A DNA stretch of 6,679 nucleotides from Clostridia bacterium (GTDB lineage Bacteria; Bacillota; Clostridia; Christensenellales; Aristaeellaceae). Location: contig JAFZLE010000173.1 of NCBI GenBank assembly GCA_017551645.1, positions 1 through 6,679 on the forward strand, in the 5' to 3' direction. Below, in pieces: positions 1-6,296 of this stretch. A model generated the notes under the pieces. The model searched no databases and was not told where the DNA came from. It saw only the letters and a program-made list of their open reading frames with translations. Position 1 is the first letter of the stretch, and each line of letters begins with the position of its first letter. Both the position numbers and the translations under genes were made by a program.

Positions 1-521
1 TAGAGAAGCGCGGATACGTGCCGTATGTGGGAGAGGTGGCAATGTACATAAACCTCTCGGAGTACGAGAAAGCTCCCCGGGTGGAGGAGCTCCGGGCGCG
101 CTTACAGTCCGAAGGCATCACCGCCGGGCTGTACGACATCAGTGAAAACTGCTCCTGGGACGGCATGTGCGACCGGGTGGGCAGCGAGTACTGGCGCAAG
201 GTGCTTAAAGACGAGACCTCCTCCCCCGCGCCCCGGCCCATACTGGCGGCGAGGACGGGCGGGCAGATAGTGGGTTTTACCGGGCCCGCGGACGTGCAGC
301 CCAACGGCAGGGGCTGGTTCACCGGCATCTGCACCGACCCCCTGTACGAACAAAGGGGCATCGCCACGGTGCTGTTCAACGACCTGATGGGCGAATTCAT
401 AAAGATCGGCGCGAAATACACGTCCCTGTTCACCGGCACGGAAAACCACGCCCAGCGCCTATATATAAAAACAGGGTTCCGTCCGGTGCGCAGGTTCGAC
501 ATGATGAGAAAGGAGCTGTAA
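1..521 (+). CDS. Tandem GNAT-family N-acetyltransferase, C-terminal part (partial at left edge)
   Basis: Acyl-CoA-dependent GNAT acetyltransferase; substrate unknown, presumably cytoplasmic. The frame is open to the window edge. Its first codons read EKRGYVPYVGEVAMYINL, which resembles the last strand of a GNAT fold and parallels the protein's own C-terminus, IKTGFRPVRRFDMMRKEL. So the window begins at the end of a first GNAT domain, and a complete second one follows (about nt 60-521). The second domain has the acetyl-CoA-binding motif A: a hydrophobic strand WFTGICTDP, then EQRGIA (Q/RxxGxG/A type), then the LYIKTGF element. GTG codons such as the one at 18 are internal, not starts. The TAA stop at 519-521 lies one base before the PIG-L start, so the two genes are almost certainly cotranscribed and probably translationally coupled. 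Fold is certain; substrate is inferred only from the neighbours. Confidence 0.85.
   Translation, partial: EKRGYVPYVGEVAMYINLSEYEKAPRVEELRARLQSEGITAGLYDISENCSWDGMCDRVGSEYWRKVLKDETSSPAPRPILAARTGGQIVGFTGPADVQPNGRGWFTGICTDPLYEQRGIATVLFNDLMGEFIKIGAKYTSLFTGTENHAQRLYIKTGFRPVRRFDMMRKEL
509..515 (+). promoter_or_regulatory. Shine-Dalgarno site of the PIG-L gene
   Basis: AAAGGAG lies inside the last codons of the GNAT gene, 7 nt before the ATG at 523. It fixes the start of the PIG-L gene rather than the second ATG at 535. Confidence 0.7.
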
Positions 522-522
522 A

Positions 523-1098
523 ATGGGCACTGTAATGGCTGTAGGCGCGCACACGGGTGACGCGCAGCTGACTATGGGACTGTATCTGGCCAAGGCTGCC
601 TCAAAGGGACACAAGATCGTTACGCTGGACCTGACCGCGGGAGAAAGGGGCTGCCCGCCCCACATCCCCATGGATGAGTTCAGGCAGCTGAACACGGAAA
701 GCGCGGCCGGATTTGCCAAAGCTTTCGGCGGGGACAGCGTGGTGCTGGACACCCCCGACGGGGAGCTCAACTACTCCCAGGAACTGGCCGTGAAGATCGG
801 AGACATAATGCGCTCATACCATGTGGATACGGTGCTGTGCCACTGGAAAAACTCCATGCACAAGGACCACATAGCGGCCAGCCGCCTGACGCAGGACGCC
901 GTTTTCTTCGCTTCCCTGCCCACATTCACCCGTCCCCTGCCGCCCGCGCCCATAAAAAGGTGGCTGTACGCCGAGAACTGGGAAGACTCCGAAGGCTTCG
1001 CGCCCTACATGTACTTTGACGTGAGCGACGTGTTCGAGGACTGGAAAGCGGCGGTCAGGCAGCTGTATCTTACCGAGCACAGCCGGGACTTCAAGTAA
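523..1098 (+). CDS. PIG-L/LmbE-family N-deacetylase, truncated by an in-frame TAA
   Basis: PIG-L (LmbE-like) family: zinc-dependent amidohydrolases that remove acetyl groups from GlcNAc-type sugars. The N-terminal signature is at residues 9-15 (AHTGDAQ) where the family usually has AHPDDAE. His10 and Asp13 match zinc ligands, but the Asp that acts as general base in well-studied members is Gly12, and the following Glu is Gln15. The second motif MHKDH (residues 112-116) keeps His113, Asp115 and the third zinc ligand His116. LTAGERG at 37-43 is also typical. As read, the protein is 191 aa. In the same frame after the TAA, 36 more codons give a family-like tail (FYEGLARMRG) and end in a TGA overlapping the namZ start, so the ancestral gene was 228 codons (523-1209). 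Function after loss of the tail is uncertain. A glycan substrate is plausible from the NamZ neighbour. Confidence 0.85.
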   Translation: MGTVMAVGAHTGDAQLTMGLYLAKAASKGHKIVTLDLTAGERGCPPHIPMDEFRQLNTESAAGFAKAFGGDSVVLDTPDGELNYSQELAVKIGDIMRSYHVDTVLCHWKNSMHKDHIAASRLTQDAVFFASLPTFTRPLPPAPIKRWLYAENWEDSEGFAPYMYFDVSDVFEDWKAAVRQLYLTEHSRDFK

Positions 1099-1209
1099 CT
1101 GCAGTTCTACGAAGGGCTCGCCCGCATGCGGGGCGCGCTCAACAAGTGCGAGTACGCCACCGCCTTCGATATAGACGGTTACATGAAGCGAATGAGGGGG
1201 GAAGTCTGA
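1099..1209 (+). pseudogene. Detached in-frame C-terminal tail of the PIG-L gene
   Basis: Reading on in the same frame past the TAA at 1096-1098 gives 36 codons: LQFYEGLARMRGALNKCEYA, then a further 16 residues, then TGA at 1207-1209. The phrase FYEGLARMRG followed by a YA-x-AF-like stretch is the usual end of PIG-L proteins. The TGA shares its A with the namZ ATG (TGATG), a classic coupled-operon junction. No ribosome binding site suggests that the tail is translated alone. The stop needs only one base change from a tyrosine codon (TAC/TAT), which would suit this position. Confidence 0.75.
1195..1201 (+). promoter_or_regulatory. Purine-rich ribosome binding site of namZ
   Basis: AGGGGGG, continuing into GAAG, precedes the ATG at 1209 by 7 nt. 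It decides the start: upstream GTG codons such as the one at 1146 lie in the same frame, but the residues they add match nothing in the family. Confidence 0.6.
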
Positions 1210-2324
1210 TGGTTATCTTCGGCATAGACCGCCTTTTCTCCGCCCCCGTATCCTCCTGGGGGCGCGTGGGCCTTATGACCAACCCCACGGGCATCGACGC
1301 CCGGGGCGTATCCGCCATAGATATACTGGCTAAAAACGGCTGCCTTACCGCGCTGTTCGCCTGTGAGCACGGGGTACGCGGCTGCGTGCCCGGGGGGGAA
1401 AAGGTAGACACTTTTATTGACGAAAAGACCGGCGTGACCGTGTATTCCTGCTTCGGCGCCAGCACCCACCTGCCCGAAGCGGCGCTTGACGCCTTCGACA
1501 CCCTGGTGTACGACATACAGGACGCTGGCGCGCGCTTTTACACCTTTATCTACTCCCTGTCCGACGCCATGGAGGACTGCGCGAAGGCGGGCAAAAAAGT
1601 GGTGGTGCTGGACCGTCCCGATCCACTGGGCGGCGAGACCGTGCAGGGCACGCTGCTGGATGAACGCGTCTCTTCCTTCGTGGGGCGCTTCCCCATGCCC
1701 ACCCGCTACGCGCTCACCGTGGGCGAGTACGCCCTGTGGGTAAAGCGCCGGCTTAAACTTGACCTGGACCTGAACGTCATACCCATGGAGGGCTGGGACA
1801 GGAGCATGTACTACGCGGACACCGGGCGCCTGTTCGTGCCGCCCTCCCCCAACCTGGCCACCCTGCACGCGCTCAACGTATACCCCGGCACCTGCATATT
1901 CGAGGGCACCAACATTTCCGAGGGGCGCGGCACCACGCTGCCCTTCGAGCTGATAGGCGCGCCGTTCCTGGACGGGGAGAAGCTGGCGGACGCCATGAAC
2001 GCCAAACAACTGCCCGGCTTTTATTTCAGGAGCGCGTACTTCACACCCGTGTGCAGCAAATTCGCGGGAGAACTGTGCTCGGGCGTGCAGATCTACGTTA
2101 CCAACCTAAGCCTGACTGACGCTCCGTTAATGGGATTTACGCTGCTGGACGAGATCAGGAAGCAGGCGGGCGAGCGTTTCGGCTGGACCGGCAGCATAGA
2201 CCGCCTTACGGGCATAAAAAACTTTGCGGGCATGAACAAAACTCCAGAAGAACTCATCCTGGGCGAAGAAGCCAGGCTTTTCGCCTGGTACGCAGACGCG
2301 CAGGAAATATTGCTCTACAGATAG
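1209..2324 (+). CDS. namZ: NamZ-like exo-beta-N-acetylmuramidase (DUF1343, GH171)
   Basis: DUF1343 family, whose Bacillus subtilis member NamZ (YbbC) removes N-acetylmuramic acid from the non-reducing ends of peptidoglycan fragments. The 371-aa protein spans the whole family: VGLMTNPTG (20-28), FACEHGVRG (50-58), VDTFIDEKTGVTVYSCFG (66-83), DIQDAGARFYT (102-112), VLDRPDPLGG (133-142), the proline-rich PPSPNLATL (211-219), VYPG (224-227), EGTNISEGRGTT (232-243) and PFELIGAPF (245-253). The acidic EHG and SEGRGTT motifs are the likely active-site region. There is no signal peptide, so it should act in the cytoplasm on imported muropeptides or sugars, or leave by another route. It starts inside the old PIG-L stop (TGATG) and is last in its operon, before a strong terminator. 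The family call is firm; the in vivo substrate is inferred. Confidence 0.93.
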   Translation: MVIFGIDRLFSAPVSSWGRVGLMTNPTGIDARGVSAIDILAKNGCLTALFACEHGVRGCVPGGEKVDTFIDEKTGVTVYSCFGASTHLPEAALDAFDTLVYDIQDAGARFYTFIYSLSDAMEDCAKAGKKVVVLDRPDPLGGETVQGTLLDERVSSFVGRFPMPTRYALTVGEYALWVKRRLKLDLDLNVIPMEGWDRSMYYADTGRLFVPPSPNLATLHALNVYPGTCIFEGTNISEGRGTTLPFELIGAPFLDGEKLADAMNAKQLPGFYFRSAYFTPVCSKFAGELCSGVQIYVTNLSLTDAPLMGFTLLDEIRKQAGERFGWTGSIDRLTGIKNFAGMNKTPEELILGEEARLFAWYADAQEILLYR

Positions 2325-2337
2325 AAGAAGAAAACGG

Positions 2338-2363
2338 AAAAGGCGGCCGCGCGGCCGCCTTTT
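2338..2363. terminator. Bidirectional rho-independent terminator between converging operons
   Basis: A perfect palindrome with half-site AAAAGGCGGCCGC and its exact reverse complement. The GC core gives a very stable hairpin. It continues as TTTTCTTT on the + strand and TTTTCCGTTTTC on the - strand. It starts 14 nt after the namZ stop and lies 57 nt beyond the S51 gene stop, so it can serve both transcripts. Confidence 0.85.
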
Positions 2364-2374
2364 CTTTGACTCTT

Positions 2375-2394
2375 GCCGGGTCTTCCGGCTTTTC
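2375..2394 (+). terminator. Weak second hairpin after namZ
   Basis: GCCGG (2375-2379) and CCGGC (2385-2389) form a 5-bp stem around GTCTT, followed by TTTTC. It could back up the main terminator for + strand transcripts, but it is short. Confidence 0.3.
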
Positions 2395-2419
2395 ATGCGC
2401 TTTCAAAAGCCCGTATGGG

Positions 2420-3136
2420 TCACAGCTCGACAGTCTCCCCGTCGGAAGCGATCTGTGAGATGACGCCGTCTTTTATCATATACGCTTCGCCGCGTATCTC
2501 CTCCCTGCCGGAGTCTATGAACAGGTAGCTCCCGTCGCAGACGGCGTAGAAAGTGCGCCCCATGCTGTCCGGGCAGGCGATGTCCCGGAATACATGAAGC
2601 CCGTCCAGCACATCGTCTTTTATCGCCTGGTAATGCGGCAGAAGCATCGTCTTCGTAAGGCCGAGCCCCGTCAGGAACCTCTGATAGGCGGGGTCTGCCG
2701 CCTCGCCCTCCTCTTCGGGATGGGCGTATACCGTGTCCGCGCTGTTCATGCTGCCCGCGCTGATCCCAATTACCACCCCGTCAAAGCCTTTCATAAGGCC
2801 GCGCAGCCCGATCCTTCCGAAAAACCGGTTCTGCGTGGGCACGTGTCCGCCGCTCAGTATCAGGAGGTTGGACGCGCCCACGAGCTCCTCGGCTTTATCC
2901 GCGTTCCTGCCGTCCAGGGTCAGGTAGCTCTCAAACCTGAAGCCCGCGTCCTCAAAGCTCCCCCTGAGCACCGCGGCGTAATAATCCGTCCTGTCCCATC
3001 CGTCCGGGTCGGAGCAGATCTGCAGAGCACGGCAGCGCTTGGGAAAATGCCGCTCAAGCTCTTCCTTAAAGCGGTTCGCGGGATTAAGATCCCATGTGTC
3101 GGGTATGTCGGTCCTGCTGGTCAGAAAGCAAACCAT
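2420..3136 (-). CDS. Peptidase S51 family protein (peptidase E / type 1 glutamine amidotransferase-like)
   Basis: Peptidase S51 family, a class I glutamine amidotransferase-like fold with a Ser-His catalytic pair; it includes dipeptidase E and cyanophycinase. The 238-aa protein shows the nucleophile elbow GISAGSMN with Ser126, a preceding LILSGGHVPTQN (92-103) loop, and LLPHYQ with His168 as the likely catalytic His. A C-terminal part (SMGRTFYAVCDGSYLFI) is typical of a clostridial subfamily usually annotated only as S51-like. No signal peptide, so cytoplasmic. The ATG at 3136 is preferred over the GTG at 3145, because AAGGAG lies 8 nt before the ATG and would touch the GTG. It follows the GNAT gene by 35 nt and is last in the operon. 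It ends in TGA. Peptide substrate unknown; small Asp- or Glu-containing peptides would be a family-based guess. Confidence 0.88.
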   Translation of the reverse strand: MVCFLTSRTDIPDTWDLNPANRFKEELERHFPKRCRALQICSDPDGWDRTDYYAAVLRGSFEDAGFRFESYLTLDGRNADKAEELVGASNLLILSGGHVPTQNRFFGRIGLRGLMKGFDGVVIGISAGSMNSADTVYAHPEEEGEAADPAYQRFLTGLGLTKTMLLPHYQAIKDDVLDGLHVFRDIACPDSMGRTFYAVCDGSYLFIDSGREEIRGEAYMIKDGVISQIASDGETVEL

Positions 3137-3144
3137 ATGCCGCA

Positions 3145-3150
3145 CTCCTT
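3145..3150 (-). promoter_or_regulatory. Shine-Dalgarno site that sets the S51 start
   Basis: AAGGAG on the - strand, 8 nt upstream of the ATG at 3136. An in-frame GTG at 3145 overlaps it and is therefore unlikely to be the start. Confidence 0.7.
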
Positions 3151-3171
3151 TTTTTCAGCGTTGATAAGGTA

Positions 3172-3594
3172 TCACAGCTGTTTTTTCAGAAAATACTTTA
3201 CCAGTCTGGGGTCGCCGTTTCCGCGCACGAACTCAATTTCGTACCCCAGCTTTTTGTAGAACCCGGGCGCCTGGAAGCCGAACGTGCTGAGCGTGACCAC
3301 TGAGTAGCCTTTGCCCCTGTACGCGTCCTCCGCCGCGCGTACGAGCCTGCTGCCCATGCCGGTGTTCCGGTACGATTCAGCGACTATCAGGTCCCCGATG
3401 TGCACTTCGTCATAGTACGCCCAGCCCGTTACCGCGCCTATGATCTGCCCGCCCGGGTCTTCCGCCACGAAGCAGAACTCGTCATAGTTCAGCGTCACTC
3501 CGTTTTTTATGCCGTATTCGGTAAACGCCTCGTGTATGAATCTTCCCGCGGCGGGATCGTCCGTATCAAGCCTTTTTATGAGCGTCTGCGCCAT
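3172..3594 (-). CDS. GNAT-family N-acetyltransferase
   Basis: Single-domain GNAT acetyltransferase of 140 aa, the usual size. Strand beta4 and motif A are visible at residues 65-90: VHIGDLIVAESYRNTGMGSR, with RNTGMG (76-81) as the pyrophosphate-binding loop for acetyl-CoA. The C-terminal FYKKLGYE (112-119) is the common beta6-beta7 element. The small-molecule or protein substrate cannot be told from the sequence. The ATG at 3594 has AAAGGA 6 nt upstream. It lies 33 nt after the large secreted hydrolase gene and 35 nt before the S51 gene, all on one strand and without an obvious terminator between, so cotranscription is likely. It ends in TGA. It is not closely similar to the tandem GNAT at the left edge. 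Confidence 0.88.
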   Translation of the reverse strand: MAQTLIKRLDTDDPAAGRFIHEAFTEYGIKNGVTLNYDEFCFVAEDPGGQIIGAVTGWAYYDEVHIGDLIVAESYRNTGMGSRLVRAAEDAYRGKGYSVVTLSTFGFQAPGFYKKLGYEIEFVRGNGDPRLVKYFLKKQL

Positions 3595-3600
3595 GATATA

Positions 3601-3606
3601 TCCTTT
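3601..3606 (-). promoter_or_regulatory. Shine-Dalgarno site of the small GNAT gene
   Basis: AAAGGA on the - strand, 6 nt before the ATG at 3594, supporting that start. Confidence 0.55.
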
Positions 3607-3627
3607 CCGGTCCGCGTGACCGCATGT

Positions 3628-6099
3628 TTACCATTTGCTGAGCCTTCTGGGTATGAATCCCCTGTTATAGTAATAGCTTACCGGGTAGGTATTGACCGAC
3701 ACGGTGTTGGTGCCCCAGGCATCGCCGCCGTTTTCCAGTATCACTATCTGGGTGTGCTCGTCGTTGGCGTAATACAGGAACATGACCACGTGGCCGTAGT
3801 TCTTTACGATTATGTCCCCGGGGCGCAGTTCGGCGGTCTTGCTCAGGGTCTTGAAGCTGCTGTCGGTATAGAACCAGTGGGTGTTGAGCCCCTTGCGCTC
3901 CGTGCCGTAATAGCACATGGCCACCAGGCTGGAACAGTCGCAGCCCACATACTTGCCATTGTACATCCTGCTTTGGTTGAGTATATAGTACCTGCCGTCT
4001 TCCGAAAGGCAGAAGCGGTCCTCGCTCACCGCCTTGGCGGGGTTGTACTGGCGCTGATGGTAGTAAGTGCCGCTTATATAGGGCATGCCGTAATACACCA
4101 CGCCCGGCTGGAACTTCTTGAGCCCGCCCTCGTCGTTGGCGGCTTTCCAGTAGTCCTGGGTAGACAGGGTCATCCAGGGGAAGGCCAGGCAGTCGAAACC
4201 GTTATTTATCACCTGTTTGCGGCTGTTGGCCTGGCTTTGGGATATCTTTCCCGCGGCGTACAGGCGGTTTATCTCGTTTATCGCGCAGTTCTTTACCGCG
4301 TTTATCTTTGCCAGGTTTTCTTCAATGCCGCTCAGGCCCGTCTTCATGCGGGGCATGGTGAGCACCGCCTTCGCGCTCAGCACGTTCACCGCCACGCTGT
4401 CCGTAACGGAAGGATTGCCCTCCATAGTGACGGTTATCGTAGCCGTGCCGCTCCTGACGCCCGTTATGTTGCCGTCCGCGTCCACGCTTACAGTGCCCGG
4501 AGCGGAGGAAGACCATATCACGGGGATCTCCCCGCTTGGGAACACCACCAGGTCCAGAGCTTTGGTCTGGCCCTTTTCCAGATACACCCTGTCGCGCCCC
4601 AGGCTGACGCCTGTGACCGTGCCGTAGTCGAACACCCGCACCGTGAACGACGCGGACACGCCGGATTCCGCTTTGGCGGTGATGACCGCAGAGCCCTTCC
4701 CCGCGGCAGTCACCCGCCCGGACCGGTCCACCGCCGCCACACCCGCGTTCGAGCTGCTCCAGGCGATCGTCTTTATCTCCGCGTCCTCAGGACAGCATAT
4801 AAGCTCCAAGTCCCTGCTCTCCCCCGGCCGCAGGTGGGTGAACTCGGCGGACAGTGTGAGCCTTTCGTAAGACGTCCGCGCCTGCGCGGTGTAGGACGCG
4901 CTCAGCCCCTCGCCGCTGCAGGTGATAAGGCTGTCTCCCCGGCTTAATCCGTACACCCGTCCCGACTGGTCCACCGCCGCCACGGCTGGCGCCGCGCTGC
5001 GCCAGCTCAGCCTTATGCGGCTGCCTTCCGGGTATACGGTGGGATAAGGAGCGATGCTGCCGCCTATGGCTACCTGCGCGCTGTCGTATTCAAACGCCAG
5101 TCCCGTGGGATACGGCACCACGGGTATCTCCAGCGTCACGCTCATGTCCGCGGACGAAAGGCCGAACACCGCCGTGCCCAGGCCCGTGAACACCGCCTGC
5201 CCGTCCTCATACAGCTCAGCAGGTCCGCTTATCAGGCTGATCTCCACGTCCCGGTATTTCGCCGTTTCCGGCAGCGCCGCGGGCACGAGACAGTGGCTCT
5301 CCCCCGGGTACGCGAACTCCGGCGCGGCGCAGTTTATGGCGGTCACGGGCTGGTAGACTTCGACCGGTATCACCGATACCACGCAGAAATCTCCCTCCCG
5401 GACCGTGACGTACACATCGTAAGTGCCCGTTTTTAGCCCTTTTACCCGGGTCCCGTTTATCGAAACTGCCTTCCCGTCGGAGGAGGACAGCGTGTACAGC
5501 CTGGTCTCCTCCGGGCTGATTATCTCTGTCTCACGCCCCAGCGCCACTTCGGCGTGTTCATTTGCCGGCAGCGCGGGGAGCATTACGCTTACCGCGGCGG
5601 GATACAGCCGTGTGACCCGGGCGTACGCGTTGGACAGGGTCAGGCGCAGGTCAAATTCCCCTTCCTGCCCCATGGTCAGCGACCCGCTGCCGGAAGCGGA
5701 CACCGTCTGCCCGCCGCGGATGAGCTCCCATTCGGCGCTCACATCCAGCGGGCTGTTCCAGTACGCCGTCACGCCGAATACCTCGCCCGCGGGCACGTGG
5801 GGCGGGCAGACGATCTCTACGCCGTATATGCCTACGTCACAGAACGCGCGCCCGGTAGCCGAGGCGAACGCCTCCCCCGCGCTGTCCCTGAAACCGTAAA
5901 CGGAAGCGACATTCTCCGGGAACGCGTCCAAAGCTATATGATCTACCCTTTCGGGTATGTACACCCACTCCGCCGCCGTATCCGAAAACGCTTCGGACTC
6001 TATGACCGCCGTGTTTTCGGGCAAAGCCAGCCCGTCCGCCAGGGCGTAGAGCCCCGGCAGCGCGAGCAGCACGAAAATCACGGCAATAAGCTTTTTCAC
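3628..6099 (-). CDS. Secreted multi-domain protein: BspA-like LRR cap, Ig-like (Big_2) repeats, NlpC/P60-type C-terminal hydrolase
   Basis: 823-aa exported protein, probably a peptidoglycan-cleaving or surface-acting cysteine hydrolase. MKKLIAVIFVLLALPGLYALA is a signal peptide with likely cleavage after ALA (residue 21). Residues 23-88 resemble the last repeats of BspA-like leucine-rich proteins (AFPENVASVYGF, then AFASATGRAF). Three clear Big_2 Ig-like domains follow at about 332-409, 411-489 and 494-574, each with a WSSS/WRSA strand and a V-x-G-x-ITG or VTAAGKG turn. The region 93-331 looks like three more diverged Ig-like units. A helical linker (about 590-640) leads to a papain-like domain with CDCSS (Cys722), LRPGD, GHVVMF (His770) and ILENGG (Glu789/Asn790), as in NlpC/P60 or CHAP enzymes. 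No SLH or LPXTG anchor is seen. The GTG at 6099 has AGGGGAG 5 nt upstream and begins the signal peptide; the TTG at 6126 would add nine residues in front. The exact bond cut is unknown. Confidence 0.88.
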   Translation of the reverse strand: MKKLIAVIFVLLALPGLYALADGLALPENTAVIESEAFSDTAAEWVYIPERVDHIALDAFPENVASVYGFRDSAGEAFASATGRAFCDVGIYGVEIVCPPHVPAGEVFGVTAYWNSPLDVSAEWELIRGGQTVSASGSGSLTMGQEGEFDLRLTLSNAYARVTRLYPAAVSVMLPALPANEHAEVALGRETEIISPEETRLYTLSSSDGKAVSINGTRVKGLKTGTYDVYVTVREGDFCVVSVIPVEVYQPVTAINCAAPEFAYPGESHCLVPAALPETAKYRDVEISLISGPAELYEDGQAVFTGLGTAVFGLSSADMSVTLEIPVVPYPTGLAFEYDSAQVAIGGSIAPYPTVYPEGSRIRLSWRSAAPAVAAVDQSGRVYGLSRGDSLITCSGEGLSASYTAQARTSYERLTLSAEFTHLRPGESRDLELICCPEDAEIKTIAWSSSNAGVAAVDRSGRVTAAGKGSAVITAKAESGVSASFTVRVFDYGTVTGVSLGRDRVYLEKGQTKALDLVVFPSGEIPVIWSSSAPGTVSVDADGNITGVRSGTATITVTMEGNPSVTDSVAVNVLSAKAVLTMPRMKTGLSGIEENLAKINAVKNCAINEINRLYAAGKISQSQANSRKQVINNGFDCLAFPWMTLSTQDYWKAANDEGGLKKFQPGVVYYGMPYISGTYYHQRQYNPAKAVSEDRFCLSEDGRYYILNQSRMYNGKYVGCDCSSLVAMCYYGTERKGLNTHWFYTDSSFKTLSKTAELRPGDIIVKNYGHVVMFLYYANDEHTQIVILENGGDAWGTNTVSVNTYPVSYYYNRGFIPRRLSKW

Positions 6100-6104
6100 G
6101 GCGT

Positions 6105-6111
6105 CTCCCCT
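6105..6111 (-). promoter_or_regulatory. Ribosome binding site that sets the GTG start at 6099
   Basis: AGGGGAG on the - strand, 5 nt upstream of the GTG that opens MKKLIAV. It favours this start over the upstream TTG at 6126, which would add nine residues before the signal peptide. Confidence 0.65.
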
Positions 6112-6174
6112 GTGGTGAATATACAACGTCTGACCTCGACCGGATTTGTGAACCGATATACATCCACATATATC

Positions 6175-6204
6175 ATATTACCATCACATGTCTCCGCTTG
6201 TCAA
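6175..6204 (-). promoter_or_regulatory. Putative sigma-A type promoter for the secreted hydrolase operon
   Basis: On the - strand a perfect TTGACA (6199-6204) is followed after 18 bp by TAATAT (6175-6180), in an AT-rich patch within otherwise GC-rich DNA. A TATGAT at 6172-6177 is an alternative -10 with a poorer 21-bp spacing. Transcription would start near 6168, leaving about 70 nt of leader before the GTG. The site lies downstream of the metG terminator, which fits an independent operon. Confidence 0.6.
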
Positions 6205-6246
6205 ACCAAAACCTGGTTTCGGGGCGCGGGTTTTTTGATCCTAAAC

Positions 6247-6274
6247 CAAAAGCGGCGGGATGTGTCCCGCCGCT
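6247..6274 (-). terminator. Rho-independent terminator of metG
   Basis: On the - strand AGCGGCGGGA and TCCCGCCGCT (6251-6274) form a perfect 10-bp stem with a 4-nt loop, followed by TTTTGGTTT. It begins 22 nt after the metG stop and precedes the next promoter. Confidence 0.8.
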
Positions 6275-6296
6275 CGTTGTTTTTCAATTATCCTTT

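Noticed and set aside
18..20. GTG as the start of the left-edge acetyltransferase.
   Set aside because: The frame is open to the edge and the residues before it (EKRGY) match the end of a GNAT domain, so the gene begins outside the window.
1179..2009. Long - strand frame of about 276 codons opposite namZ.
   Set aside because: Composition is typical of a GC-rich shadow (Gly, His, Val, Gln), with no motif, while the + strand carries clear DUF1343 signatures.
2594..3259. + strand frame of about 221 codons opposite the S51 gene.
   Set aside because: No recognisable motif; the - strand has the GISAGSMN elbow and a good ribosome binding site.
3400..4947. Long open + strand frame of about 515 codons opposite the secreted hydrolase and small GNAT genes.
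   Set aside because: It is antisense to two well-supported genes, its translation is His/Val/Arg-rich with no family motif, and long antisense frames are common in GC-rich coding DNA.
6124..6126. TTG at 6126 as the start of the secreted hydrolase.
   Set aside because: It would put nine residues in front of a standard signal peptide, and the GTG at 6099 has a well-spaced ribosome binding site.
6203..6251. Two copies of AAACCAAAA (6203-6211 and 6243-6251) as operator or direct repeat.
   Set aside because: Nine low-complexity bases, one copy overlapping the T run of the metG terminator; no further symmetry supports a binding site.
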